From: JAWKZG01 sp041396125
GTDB lineage: Bacteria > Pseudomonadota > Gammaproteobacteria > Competibacterales > Competibacteraceae
Reading direction: 5' to 3'
Assembly: GCA_041396125.1 (NCBI GenBank)
Contig: JAWKZG010000004.1
Coordinates: forward strand, 186,001-250,000
Length of the DNA: 64,000 bases
Below, in pieces: positions 9,538 through 19,562 of this stretch (the first letter of the stretch is position 1; every line of letters begins with the position of its first letter). The notes under the pieces were generated by a model. The model was not told where the DNA came from. It made no database searches and saw only the letters and a list, made by a program, of their open reading frames with translations. A program made the position numbers and the translations under genes.

Positions 9538-9561
9538 AAAGTGACAAAATTTTGTCACTTT
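9538..9561. promoter_or_regulatory. 24-bp perfect palindrome (operator or terminator)
   Basis: The half-site is AAAGTGACAAAA, followed directly by its reverse complement. With no loop it would be a weak hairpin unless the central A/T pairs open; a GTGAC stem with an eight-base A/T loop would then remain, preceded and followed by A/T runs. It could be a dimeric regulator's operator for the chemosensory promoter or a terminator of recB transcription. Confidence 0.5.
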
Positions 9562-9627
9562 GGTCAAATTGTGCGCTTATTTATTCGTGCAATTATTTAA
9601 TATATAAACTTTTTAAAGAATAAGTAT

Positions 9628-9643
9628 TTACTATCGATAGTAA
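9628..9643. promoter_or_regulatory. 16-bp perfect palindrome downstream of recB
   Basis: Sequence TTACTATCGATAGTAA, 28 nt past the recB stop codon in an AT-rich context. Size and symmetry fit a protein-binding site better than a terminator. Confidence 0.4.
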
Positions 9644-9670
9644 TTAACTATGAAATAAACAAATAAATAT

Positions 9671-12600
9671 TTACTCCTTATACCCACGCAGATAGCTGTC
9701 CAGCGCCTGAATCAGATCAGCACCCGGATAATCGGCAAACACCCCGCAACCCGGCAGCGCCGGATCCATCCCCCGCAAGAACAAATAAAATACGCCACCA
9801 AAATGACGCTGGTAATCATAATCCGGTAGCCGTAATTGCAGATACCGATGCAGCGCTATGGTGTAAATCAGATACTGTAATACGTAGCCTTCCCGGCTCA
9901 TCGGCTCGGCCAGTTTATCGGGCTGATAATCAGAAGGCTGCGCACCCAGCCAGTTGGATTTATAGTCGGCAATGTAATAACGTCCGCCAGCCTCGAACAC
10001 CAGATCGACAAACCCTTTCATATAACCGCGCGCCGGTGCAAACTCCAGTGCGTCCAGCTCCTCTTTAAGGGTCATGGCAGCAACTCCGAAACGGCTTAGA
10101 TAGGGACTGAGCGTACGCCGTAAACCGACAGCATCCAGGCTCGCCAAAGGATAATAAAATTCCAGCTCGTTCAATCGCTGACGGGTCTTTACATCCGCCA
10201 GACACAAGCCTGTACTGTCGAGTGGTGCCTGCAGAACATTGCGCACCATCGTGGCAACAATCTCACTCCAGCTCAGATCAAAACCGAATTCAGCCAGCGT
10301 CTGCTCAGTCAGCTCGGTAATCCGTGCAGGCGTTGCCGCCGCGAAATCAAGATGTTCAAACAACTGGTGCAGACAGCGTCCGGCCCGCGCACCACGAGGA
10401 AAATCAAAAATACTCGGCACCGCCTCAAGTGGCGTGTCCTCAATCGGCTCCAGCCAGGGCGCAGCATCATAGTCGGGCAATTCGCTCCCTCCGCTATGAG
10501 CCACCAGTGCACTAAAGCTGCTTATCTGCCAACGCCCGCGTACCGGCCCCTGAAATACCTGTGCCTGCAAATCTGCCGGGGCGACAGGCGCAGGTTTATA
10601 AGGTCGTGCCGTCGCGGGATCGGCCAGACAGATTGCCCCGGCATGCTGCTGCGCCAGCGTTCGCAGCTCACCGTATAAGGCATCAGCAGTCATTTTTTTC
10701 ACCCGCTCGGCGCTGGCTGCCAGCGGATCAGCACCAGGACCGATGACCGGCGGTGGGTGCAGCAACCAGGCCAGGGCGGAACTTTCCGCTTCCTTGATCT
10801 TGCCCCAGACCACATAGCAGCGGTACTTGGCGCGGGTTAGCGCGACGTAGCACAGTCGCAGATTTTCGGCCAGTTCCTCTCGGGCTGCCAGCGGCCGGTG
10901 GCTATCGAGTTGCTCTGAACCAAGGTCCAGAACCGCCTGATAGTGCTGCGCCGGATCGTGAAAACTGAGCGAACCCTTGCTTTTGTCGTTCGCCCCCAGC
11001 CGCCCGTCCCATAAATACGGACAAAATACGATCGGATATTCCAGACCCTTGCTTTTGTGTACGGTGAGCACCTGCACCAACTGCGAATCACTTTCCAGCC
11101 GTAATTGCTGTTCCTCGTCGTCCTCATCGCCCGCCAATCGTTCGGCCAGCCAAACCACCAGACCTTCCGGTCCGAGCCGTAGCTGCTGGGCGGCTTGCTG
11201 CAGCAACTCCATAACATGCAGGGTATTGGTCAGACGGCGTTCTCCATCGCTCAGGCCCAGCAGGCGTTTTTGTACGTCAAATTCACGCAGGAATTGCCAG
11301 AACATGCGGACAAAACCCTGCTCCAGCCAAAGCCGATGCAAGTGCTGAATACGCTCCAGCAAAGCGTCCCAGGTGCGATCATCTTCGCTCAGCTGATGAA
11401 TTTGCGGACCGCTCATACTGATCAGACTGGTCGCCAGCGCAGCCCTAACCAGCGGTTCACGGCCTGGTTCGGACAGTGCCCGCAGCAAATAATAAACCTC
11501 CTGTGCCTCACGGCTGGCAAACACACTGGCGCGGGTCTGCTGTACGCTGGCAATGCCCAATTCCAGCAAGGCTTCACGCACTTGCCGACCTTCGTCATGT
11601 TTACGCACCAGAACCGCGATATCACCGCCATGCAAAGGCCGCCCGTCAACACTGGCCCGGCCTTGCGCGGCGGCGTTTAACAGTCGTGCAATTTCTGCTG
11701 CAGTACGGCTGGCCGCCAGTGACCGGGCATCGGTTTTGTTCAACGGTTTGGACGGTTCATCGCCGCGCAGAAACCAGAACCATAAAGACTGCGGTGGATC
11801 ATCTTCGATGTTTATCGTTCCCTGGCTGGCACGCGCGGCCGGACGTACCGGGTGATATTCGATCTGGTCGATCAGAAAACTCGCCCGCTGGTGCTGGAAT
11901 ACCGCATTGACTGCATCAATCAGAGACGGTTGTGAGCGCCAGTTTTCCGCCAGCGTGGTATGCCGACTGGCATCCTGATGGGCCCGTAGATAGGCGAAAA
12001 TATCGGCACCGCGAAAACTGTAAATCGCTTGTTTGGGATCACCCACCAGAAACACCGGCAAGCCGCTATTTTGGTAAATCGTACTGAAAATATCGTATTG
12101 AATCGGGTCAGTATCCTGAAATTCGTCGATCAGCGCGGCCGGATAGCGTTCGCGCAACTGCTTCGCCAGCTCTTCACCGCGCGGCCCCTGCAGCGCACGA
12201 TGCAGATTAAGCAGCAAATCATCATACGACTGGATTTGCTCACGCTGTTTGCGCTGGGCCAGCGCCCGGTCGGCATAATGCAATAGCTCGACCCGCAAGG
12301 CTTTCAGCTCAGTCTGGTACTGGGTCCGCAACTGCTCGACAGCCACCCATAAACATTCACAGGCCTCGAAAAACGCATGTTGCGGCGTGCTGCAATTTTT
12401 CTTGGTGCTTTTGACCAGCCGGTGCGTGGTAAACCGCTCGAAACCATCAAACAGCACCGGTCGGGGTGCTTCGCCGGCCAGATACAGATCCAGCCCCCGA
12501 AACCCCATTAATACCTTGTCCTGCCGGTAGCTTTGCTGATTCAGTTGATCCAGCTGATCCTGCAATAGATTGCGAATATCAATGCCCTGCTCCAGCCACA

Positions 12601-13285
12601 ATGTACGTACCACGCCATAGGCTTCGGTCAGCGCCTGTTCGGCCTGGGTAAATTCAGCCGGGCGGGCCAGTTCCAGAATATTCAGATAGGGCTTGCCCAG
12701 ATACGGTCTGATCTCGTGCAGCAGTCGTTCAGGGGTATATTTCTGCTCCAGCAGGTAATCGATCAGTAAGGGACTGGCCTGATAAAAACGCCGCCGCCAG
12801 AAATCCTCAACGATCTCCTGCAATAACTCGCGCACATCGGCGCGCAATTCGGATTCGAAGGGCATAGCGCTGGCAAAAGCGCGCTCGGCCAGCACCCGCT
12901 GGCAAAAACCGTGGATGGTGAAAATAGCCGCTTCGTCAAAACCCCGGATAGCGTTTTCCAGCCGTTTCAGCGCACTTTCGCGATCCGCCTGCAAACGTTC
13001 CAGTAAACCCAGCAGAATTGGGTCAGCCTGCTCATCCGGCCCATCCAGCAAAGCATCCCGCAACTGCACCAGGCGTTTGCGGATACGGTCTTTCAACTCT
13101 TCGGTAGCAGCATTGGTGAAGGTTACCACCAGAATCTGATCGACCCGGCGCAGCCCTTCCAGCAGCAAGCGCAGAAACAGCCCGGCGATAGTGTAGGTCT
13201 TGCCGGTGCCAGCGCTGGCTTCGATCAGTTGGGTATCGCGCAATGGTGTGGCGAACAGATCGAAAACTTGAAAATCCTGACTCAT
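9671..13285 (-). CDS. recB: Exodeoxyribonuclease V subunit beta (RecB helicase-nuclease)
   Basis: A 1,204-residue RecB, the usual family length. It is the 3'-5' helicase and nuclease subunit of the RecBC(D) enzyme that processes double-strand breaks. Visible are Walker A EASAGTGKTYTIAGLFLRL (about residues 22-40), the Walker B/DEXQ-type ALIDEFQDTDPIQY, helicase motif III/IV blocks with FLVGDPKQAIYSFRGADI, the late helicase motif VLTVHKSKGLEYPIVF, and the C-terminal nuclease core GFVDLVFEAGGRYYIADYKS with the catalytic Asp and DYK triad. It lies downstream of recC and a small gene. No recD follows; the next gene is the chemosensory operon. All key residues look intact. Confidence 0.97.
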   Translation of the reverse strand: MSQDFQVFDLFATPLRDTQLIEASAGTGKTYTIAGLFLRLLLEGLRRVDQILVVTFTNAATEELKDRIRKRLVQLRDALLDGPDEQADPILLGLLERLQADRESALKRLENAIRGFDEAAIFTIHGFCQRVLAERAFASAMPFESELRADVRELLQEIVEDFWRRRFYQASPLLIDYLLEQKYTPERLLHEIRPYLGKPYLNILELARPAEFTQAEQALTEAYGVVRTLWLEQGIDIRNLLQDQLDQLNQQSYRQDKVLMGFRGLDLYLAGEAPRPVLFDGFERFTTHRLVKSTKKNCSTPQHAFFEACECLWVAVEQLRTQYQTELKALRVELLHYADRALAQRKQREQIQSYDDLLLNLHRALQGPRGEELAKQLRERYPAALIDEFQDTDPIQYDIFSTIYQNSGLPVFLVGDPKQAIYSFRGADIFAYLRAHQDASRHTTLAENWRSQPSLIDAVNAVFQHQRASFLIDQIEYHPVRPAARASQGTINIEDDPPQSLWFWFLRGDEPSKPLNKTDARSLAASRTAAEIARLLNAAAQGRASVDGRPLHGGDIAVLVRKHDEGRQVREALLELGIASVQQTRASVFASREAQEVYYLLRALSEPGREPLVRAALATSLISMSGPQIHQLSEDDRTWDALLERIQHLHRLWLEQGFVRMFWQFLREFDVQKRLLGLSDGERRLTNTLHVMELLQQAAQQLRLGPEGLVVWLAERLAGDEDDEEQQLRLESDSQLVQVLTVHKSKGLEYPIVFCPYLWDGRLGANDKSKGSLSFHDPAQHYQAVLDLGSEQLDSHRPLAAREELAENLRLCYVALTRAKYRCYVVWGKIKEAESSALAWLLHPPPVIGPGADPLAASAERVKKMTADALYGELRTLAQQHAGAICLADPATARPYKPAPVAPADLQAQVFQGPVRGRWQISSFSALVAHSGGSELPDYDAAPWLEPIEDTPLEAVPSIFDFPRGARAGRCLHQLFEHLDFAAATPARITELTEQTLAEFGFDLSWSEIVATMVRNVLQAPLDSTGLCLADVKTRQRLNELEFYYPLASLDAVGLRRTLSPYLSRFGVAAMTLKEELDALEFAPARGYMKGFVDLVFEAGGRYYIADYKSNWLGAQPSDYQPDKLAEPMSREGYVLQYLIYTIALHRYLQLRLPDYDYQRHFGGVFYLFLRGMDPALPGCGVFADYPGADLIQALDSYLRGYKE

Positions 13286-13378
13286 ACTTGGTGTCTACCC
13301 ATCCGCGAAAATCAAGCATCATTATGCTCGACAGCGCCAGCAGCGTACACCCAAAGCACAGCCAGAATTATTCGTCGG

Positions 13379-13648
13379 TCACGCCTCCTCAACCGCTGTT
13401 TTGACGGTTTTGATGTATTTATACAGAGTGTCGCGTCTAGCCTGGCAAGGTGGCGGATTCCAGCTTGCCAGGCGTTGAGTTAACTCACCGGTACCCAGCT
13501 CGACATTAAGTTGACGCTCTTGCCCAGTTTCAGCGTCGATGCTGATCAAATCACTATCCTGCAGCAGCGCAATCGGCCCACCTTCCTGGGCTTCCAGCAC
13601 AATATTACTTATAGCCAGCCGACCCGCACAGGCGGAAGTCCAGTGCAT
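13379..13648 (-). CDS. Small hypothetical protein between recC and recB
   Basis: An 89-residue reading frame starting 16 nt after the recC stop codon and ending 93 nt before recB, on the same strand. The product begins MHWTSACAGRLAISNIVLE and ends with a basic/helical tail TLYKYIKTVKTAVEEA; it has no signal peptide, membrane segment or recognised motif. The spacing and continuous operon layout support a real gene. I do not recognise the family. Function could be unrelated to recombination. Confidence 0.55.
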   Translation of the reverse strand: MHWTSACAGRLAISNIVLEAQEGGPIALLQDSDLISIDAETGQERQLNVELGTGELTQRLASWNPPPCQARRDTLYKYIKTVKTAVEEA

Positions 13649-13664
13649 ATTTTACTGACAGGAA

Positions 13665-16600
13665 TCAGTCCTCGGATTCCTGCAGGTACTCCAGTACCGG
13701 TTGCCAGAGCTGTTGCGCCAGGCGGGCAAATTCACCGTCCAGTGGATCCTGATCGGCATACACCAACTGGTAATAAGGGTCGGCGCTTTCTCCCGGAAAA
13801 TAATCATTTCCCAGCCAGCTCTGGCGCGCCACGCTATCCGGTGAGCGCCGTGTCTTGGGATTGTCCTGATCGCGCAAAGCCAACAGATATTGCTGCGCAC
13901 TGGCGACAAAAAACGGCAATGGCTGTTGTAAGCCTTCCCAGTAGCCATCCAGTAAAGTCTGCAGATAAAAGCCGGGGTCGCTGACCGGTGCCAGCTGCAC
14001 GCTGCGATCCAGCCCGATCCAGACACTTTGCTGTTTAACACCGGTCGGTGCCACCGCGCATAAGGCAAGATGCTGCAGCCACAGCCGAAACAGGTCTTTG
14101 GCTTTCACTGACGCCGGCCGGAAAGCAAACCGGCCATCGCTGGCAACCCGATCCAGCCAGCCGGTCAGACGCATCTGGCCCACCAGGATATCGACTTCCA
14201 GTGGTTCCAGAAACTGGCTCGGCAGGGTTTTCAGCAAACGGCCGTTAAACCGTGAAATACCCAGCCATTCACGCCGGAATACTGTATCGCCCACTTGCCC
14301 GTGCGGCAGCATACCCGCGCCCCGGCTGAGTGTATGGGACAGTTGCATGCCCAGATCCTGCTGCTGGTAATCGAGTAATTGCTGGCGCAGCTGATAGGCT
14401 TCCAGTCCGTCCAGCAAAAATGGCTCGGTGGTTGCCAGCTCACCCGGTGCCTGTTCCAGCACCAGTCCCAGTCGGCGGCGCAGTAAAAACCGCACCGGGT
14501 TGTCATAAAATTCCAGCAGTTGATTGAGTTCCACCTGCCGCCAGAGCGGCTCCGGCTCGGCCAGTGGCTGCTCAAGAAACGGTGTCACAGACTGTCGCTG
14601 CGCCTCGGCGCGACGGCTGATATCGGCCAGTTCCTGCGAATAACTGAACAAACGCGGATCATGCGAGGGGTCGTCATGATCGAAATAGCGCCGGCTGAAA
14701 GCCTGCAGCGGATGCCGGATCAGCAACCAGTCACGCAGCCGGGTTGGTCCGTCTGCCAGACGAAAACCGCGTTCCAGCACATCCAACAGCTCGCTGACCA
14801 GCACCGAGGGCGGATTTTCGCTGTTATCACGGATATTGCTGCCAATATAGCTGATATAAAAACAGTACCGGGCCGACAGCAAGGCTTCCAGAAACAGGTA
14901 GCGATCATCATTGCGGCGTGAGCGATCACCCTTGCGGAAGTAACGCGCCATGAGATCAAAATCGGGAATCCGTTGCGGCCGCGGATAGCTGTTGCTGTTC
15001 ATACCGATCAGGCAGACGACCTGAAACGGGATACTGCGCATCGGCACCAGCGTGCAGAAGGTTACGCCACCAGAGAAAAACCCGCTGGGGCTGGCGCGAT
15101 CCGCCAGTGCATCGGCCAATGCCCGCGCGAACAGAGTCAGGCCAAAAGCGGTCTGCGCCTCGGCCAGCCGGGCGGCAGCGGTTACCGCTTCCAGTGCTGC
15201 CCGCACTTGCTGTAATTGATCCTCTTCGCTGTCCAGGGTAAGGAAAAACGCATCCAGCTGGCTGACCAGCCAGTCCCGCCAGGCCTCAGGCAGGCGTGTT
15301 TGTTCGGCCTCTCGCACAAAACGTATCAGGCTTTCGATAAAGCTGACCAGCCGTCCCAGCACCTGGGCGTTACTGCCTTCAACATCATCGAACGGCAGCA
15401 CATCATGCCACAGCCGGGACTGCCCGGCCGGCAACGCATAACCACTGAGCAAACGTTCCAGTCCGGCCTGCCAGGTGTGCTCGGCTGTGGCCGGCAGATC
15501 CAGTTCGGCTCGCTCTGTAGCGTCGATACCCCAGCGTACCCGGGTCGCCCGCAACCAGGACTGGATTAAACTGAAATCGGCTTCGGTCAGATCGAAACGC
15601 CGCCGCAGCGCCGGATACTCCAGCAGCGCCAGCACATGCTGGGTATCGAAGCGCCGGCGTGGCATCTCCAGCAGACTGAGCACGGCCTCAATCAGCGGCT
15701 GCTCGCGGGTCAGCGCGCGGTCGGCGATGGTGAATGGAATATAGCGGCCAGACGGCGCAGTGCCGAAGACCGCTTCAATGGTCGGGCTATAGGCCTCGAT
15801 ATCCGGTGTCATGACGACGATATCAGCCGGTCGCAGCTCAGAATTGGATTCGAACAGCGCCAGCAGCTGATCATGCAGCACCTGAATTTCACGCAAAGGA
15901 CTGTGACAGGCATGCAGCTGAACAGAACGATCCGTAGCAGCAATTTCGCCGACCGGCTCGTCGCCCTCCTCGCCCCGTTCCCGCAGATTCAGGATATCGG
16001 ATTGCACGCAGGTCAGCAGGTTACGGGGGGCAATGTCCTGATACTGTTCGTGCTCAAGAGCCGGGTAATTTTCCAGTAAATCGATAAAATCCCGCCCCTG
16101 CTTACCCCAGGATGCCAGCAGCGGGTGGCCGACTTCGAGGTAGGGATCATCTTGTGCCTGACTGAGGTCGGTGTCCTGCGGTACGGCCAGCCCGCTCGGC
16201 TCAGCATCAGCCTCCGCGCTTGCAGCCGCTTTATCTGTTGGCACGTTCAGCTGCATTTCCTCGAACCGGGCGATGTCGCGCTCAGCCCGGATATCGCCCC
16301 AGTACTCACGACAGGGGTTGAGAATCAGCAGATGAATATCCATATGCCGCGCCAGTGCGTTAAACAGATCCATCTGCTGCGGCGGCAATGCTGAAATACC
16401 AATCAGGGCCACTCGTGCCGGTAGCGCAGCAGGTTTAATGTCACGCAGAACTTTATCAAACTGCAGGAAAAACGCGCCATTATGCGGACAATCCGGCAAT
16501 TGCAGACGCCGCCACAGTTCCGCCTGCCAGTGCGCGTGCTCACCACGCTCCCAGCTTAATAACCAGTCCAGCCGATAAACCAGATACTGATCGTATACAT

Positions 16601-17057
16601 CGGCAATACGCCGGGCCAGCTGGTAGCGCCGCAGCTCACGCTCGCCGGGATCGGCATAGTCATCAGGCTCACTCGATTCGCTGGCAGCAGGGTTCTGCCC
16701 GGTGCTGGTCGTTTGCAGGTAATGGTGTAAAGGTTCGAAGGGTGCAGCCTGCTCCAGCTGCGGCAGCAGTTCCAGCAGACGCCAGATCAGCACCGGTTTG
16801 TCGAAGGGCGATTGCTCGGGCACATCACCCAGTACCCGCCGCAGCACTTGCCATAAGAAGGCTGCCGGAAACGGAAAATTCAGATTAGCCGCCACGCCCA
16901 GCCGACTGGCCAGTTGCATAGCCAGCCAGCGCGCCATACCGTTGCTCTGCACGATGATGGTTTCGGCTGCCAGCGGGTCAGACAGCGGCTGGCGGTAAAG
17001 TTCTGCCAGATAATCGGCGAGGGTTTCAACCCGGTTGCTGTAGATTCGGTGCAGCAA
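13665..17057 (-). CDS. recC: Exodeoxyribonuclease V subunit gamma (RecC)
   Basis: A 1,130-residue RecC, the Chi-recognising scaffold subunit with degenerate helicase-like and nuclease-like folds. The N-terminus (MLHRIYSNRVETLADYLAEL, then ETIIVQSNGMARWLAMQLA) is typical of the family, as are PFPAAFLWQVLRRVLGDVPE and the central VRFCTLVPMRSIPF-type block, seen here as GGVTFCTLVPMRSIPFQVVCLIGMN. It is the first gene of the recC-orf-recB operon and starts 87 nt after the divergent... same-strand dioxygenase gene ends. No disruption is seen. Confidence 0.96.
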   Translation of the reverse strand: MLHRIYSNRVETLADYLAELYRQPLSDPLAAETIIVQSNGMARWLAMQLASRLGVAANLNFPFPAAFLWQVLRRVLGDVPEQSPFDKPVLIWRLLELLPQLEQAAPFEPLHHYLQTTSTGQNPAASESSEPDDYADPGERELRRYQLARRIADVYDQYLVYRLDWLLSWERGEHAHWQAELWRRLQLPDCPHNGAFFLQFDKVLRDIKPAALPARVALIGISALPPQQMDLFNALARHMDIHLLILNPCREYWGDIRAERDIARFEEMQLNVPTDKAAASAEADAEPSGLAVPQDTDLSQAQDDPYLEVGHPLLASWGKQGRDFIDLLENYPALEHEQYQDIAPRNLLTCVQSDILNLRERGEEGDEPVGEIAATDRSVQLHACHSPLREIQVLHDQLLALFESNSELRPADIVVMTPDIEAYSPTIEAVFGTAPSGRYIPFTIADRALTREQPLIEAVLSLLEMPRRRFDTQHVLALLEYPALRRRFDLTEADFSLIQSWLRATRVRWGIDATERAELDLPATAEHTWQAGLERLLSGYALPAGQSRLWHDVLPFDDVEGSNAQVLGRLVSFIESLIRFVREAEQTRLPEAWRDWLVSQLDAFFLTLDSEEDQLQQVRAALEAVTAAARLAEAQTAFGLTLFARALADALADRASPSGFFSGGVTFCTLVPMRSIPFQVVCLIGMNSNSYPRPQRIPDFDLMARYFRKGDRSRRNDDRYLFLEALLSARYCFYISYIGSNIRDNSENPPSVLVSELLDVLERGFRLADGPTRLRDWLLIRHPLQAFSRRYFDHDDPSHDPRLFSYSQELADISRRAEAQRQSVTPFLEQPLAEPEPLWRQVELNQLLEFYDNPVRFLLRRRLGLVLEQAPGELATTEPFLLDGLEAYQLRQQLLDYQQQDLGMQLSHTLSRGAGMLPHGQVGDTVFRREWLGISRFNGRLLKTLPSQFLEPLEVDILVGQMRLTGWLDRVASDGRFAFRPASVKAKDLFRLWLQHLALCAVAPTGVKQQSVWIGLDRSVQLAPVSDPGFYLQTLLDGYWEGLQQPLPFFVASAQQYLLALRDQDNPKTRRSPDSVARQSWLGNDYFPGESADPYYQLVYADQDPLDGEFARLAQQLWQPVLEYLQESED

Positions 17058-17144
17058 AAGATCCGTTCCTTGCCCGTTTAATCTGTGTCAGTTCAGTTTC
17101 AACCGGACGCTGCCCGAGGCCTGTCCTGCAGCGGCTTCAGCGGC

Positions 17145-17981
<837 letters not shown>

Positions 17982-18080
17982 GGGTTCACTCCAACTGGGT
18001 CTGAATTATACTGTAGCCCGGTACTATAAGCTAAAATGCGTAAATTGGAGAAGCCTTGAAAAAGTCCCTGGAGAATGCAA

Positions 18081-19046
18081 ATGAGTGAACCCGTCAGTCA
18101 AGCCCTCGTCATCCTGAACAAGCCGCTGCCACCGTATATCGCCGAGCAATTCGAGGGGCTTTGCGAGTTCGTCCCCTGGAGCCTGCTCGACAATGGCTCG
18201 GCCGAGGAGCTGGCCGCTATTACCGGCATGGTGATTTACGGTCATACGCCGGTGAATGACAGTGTGCTGGACAAGCTGCCGAATGTGAAAGTTATCAGCA
18301 ACTTCGGGGTTGGTTATGATCATATCGATGTCGCTTCCGCCAGTCGCCACGGGGTCGTGGTCGGCAATACCCCCGGTGCCGTCGATGGCGCCACCGCCGA
18401 TATGACCATGGCGCTGCTGCTCGGGCTGGCCAGACGGGTCGCGGATGGTGACCGCTATGCCCGCGGGCCGGATTTTTTACACTTCGACCCGAGTTACATG
18501 ATCGGCAAAGAAGTATACAGCAGCACCCTGGGTATTCTCGGTCTGGGCCGTATCGGCAAGCAGGTGGCGCAGCGTGCCAAAGGCTTCGATATGAAGATTC
18601 TGTATCACAAGCGCACACGCGATGAAGAGGCCGAACAGGCGCTGGGCGTCGAATACGCCAGCCTGGAGCAATTACTGGCGGAGTCTGATTTCATTACCCT
18701 GAATGTGCCGTTAACGCCGGAAACCCGTGGCATGATCGGCACCGCGCAATTACGGCAAATGCGCAGCGATGCGATGCTGATCAATATTGCGCGCGGTGCG
18801 GTGGTTGACCACGACGCCCTGCATCAAGCGCTGAGTGAAGGCTGGATCGCGGCGGCGGCGCTGGATGTCACCGAGCCTGAACCCCTGCCACGTGACCATC
18901 CTCTGCTGAAGCTGGACAATGTGCTGATCACGCCGCATCTGGGCAGCGCCACGCGGGGTACACGCAGCTGGATGGGACGCATGATGGTCGAGAATTTACA
19001 AGCCGGCTTACAAGGCCAGACCTTGCCCTATCTGGTTAAAACATAA
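18081..19046 (+). CDS. D-isomer-specific 2-hydroxyacid dehydrogenase
   Basis: NAD(P)-dependent reductase/dehydrogenase of 321 residues. I choose the ATG at 18081 because GGAGA at 18070-18074 is six bases upstream; the ATG at 18075 would be too close. The Rossmann motif is GILGLGRIGKQVAQRAKGF, followed by LYHKRTR, where the basic residues after the second strand suggest NADPH preference. Catalytic Arg is in LINIARGAVVD, Glu in VTEPEPLP and His in LITPHLGSATRGTR. This fits glyoxylate/hydroxypyruvate reductases and gluconate 2-dehydrogenases, but the exact substrate cannot be read. Monocistronic, divergent from the dioxygenase gene. Confidence 0.92.
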   Translation: MSEPVSQALVILNKPLPPYIAEQFEGLCEFVPWSLLDNGSAEELAAITGMVIYGHTPVNDSVLDKLPNVKVISNFGVGYDHIDVASASRHGVVVGNTPGAVDGATADMTMALLLGLARRVADGDRYARGPDFLHFDPSYMIGKEVYSSTLGILGLGRIGKQVAQRAKGFDMKILYHKRTRDEEAEQALGVEYASLEQLLAESDFITLNVPLTPETRGMIGTAQLRQMRSDAMLINIARGAVVDHDALHQALSEGWIAAAALDVTEPEPLPRDHPLLKLDNVLITPHLGSATRGTRSWMGRMMVENLQAGLQGQTLPYLVKT

Positions 19047-19117
19047 GCCCTGTTTAAAACATAAACCCTGTGCTGCGCTCTGCAAGGTGCATAACCGGGC
19101 AGAGCGCAGCACGCTCA

Positions 19118-19435
19118 TCAACGATCGTGGGACAACGCCCGGCAGGCCTCCAGAATAATATTCAAAGCCTCGCTGCTTTCCTGGTCCCGCACATGTTCCA
19201 AAACACATTCCCAGTACGCCCGGTCATCAGCGCTTAGCGGCTTTTGCGGTCCTTCACCGCCACTCAGCGGTTTTTCATCCTGCACTTTGGCACCCCCGCT
19301 GATAATAATGGATGGCATGGGTTTGGATTTTGCCGACACCTGCCCCATCACCAGCGACCTGGCTTGTGACGGCGTCTGGGCCAGCACCAGTGCCGACATG
19401 ACAACACCGACAAAAACTAACGATCCGATACGCAT
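19118..19435 (-). CDS. Small exported protein of unknown function
   Basis: A 105-residue protein with a signal peptide (MRIGSLVFVGVVMSALVLA, cleavage near the APTSQA-like QTPSQA segment). The mature part has a flexible PLSGG-rich stretch and a C-terminal helical pair with two cysteines, YWECVLEHVRDQESSEALNIILEACRAL, which may be disulphide-linked. The AAGGAA before the start is a good ribosome binding site. It faces the 2-hydroxyacid dehydrogenase gene tail to tail and belongs to the run of envelope genes that follows. I do not recognise a function. Confidence 0.62.
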   Translation of the reverse strand: MRIGSLVFVGVVMSALVLAQTPSQARSLVMGQVSAKSKPMPSIIISGGAKVQDEKPLSGGEGPQKPLSADDRAYWECVLEHVRDQESSEALNIILEACRALSHDR

Positions 19436-19523
19436 ATTGTGTTCCTTTTAAGGTTTGCTTGAAGGCCATCCTGGCGCTGTGATTGTTATCAATCATTATT
19501 ATTGCTTTTTTTACCAGACACTA

Positions 19524-19549
19524 GAAAACCGGCCCTGAGGCCGGTTTTC
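19524..19549 (-). terminator. Rho-independent-like terminator of the OmpA-family gene
   Basis: Perfect 11-bp stem (arm GAAAACCGGCC) with a four-base CTGA loop, 14 nt past the stop codon of the OmpA-family gene. The paired A/T base of the stem supplies a short T run on either strand. Confidence 0.75.
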
Positions 19550-19562
19550 CGGAGTGTTGTAC

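Larger units (their letters stand above)
9209..9670. other. AT-rich intergenic region without genes
   Basis: About 460 nt between recB and the chemosensory operon. From about 9330 to 9670 the sequence is far more AT-rich than its neighbours, with runs of A and T. I see no credible gene. It must hold the promoter of the minus-strand chemosensory operon and possibly the recB terminator. Two perfect palindromes inside it are listed separately. Confidence 0.8.
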
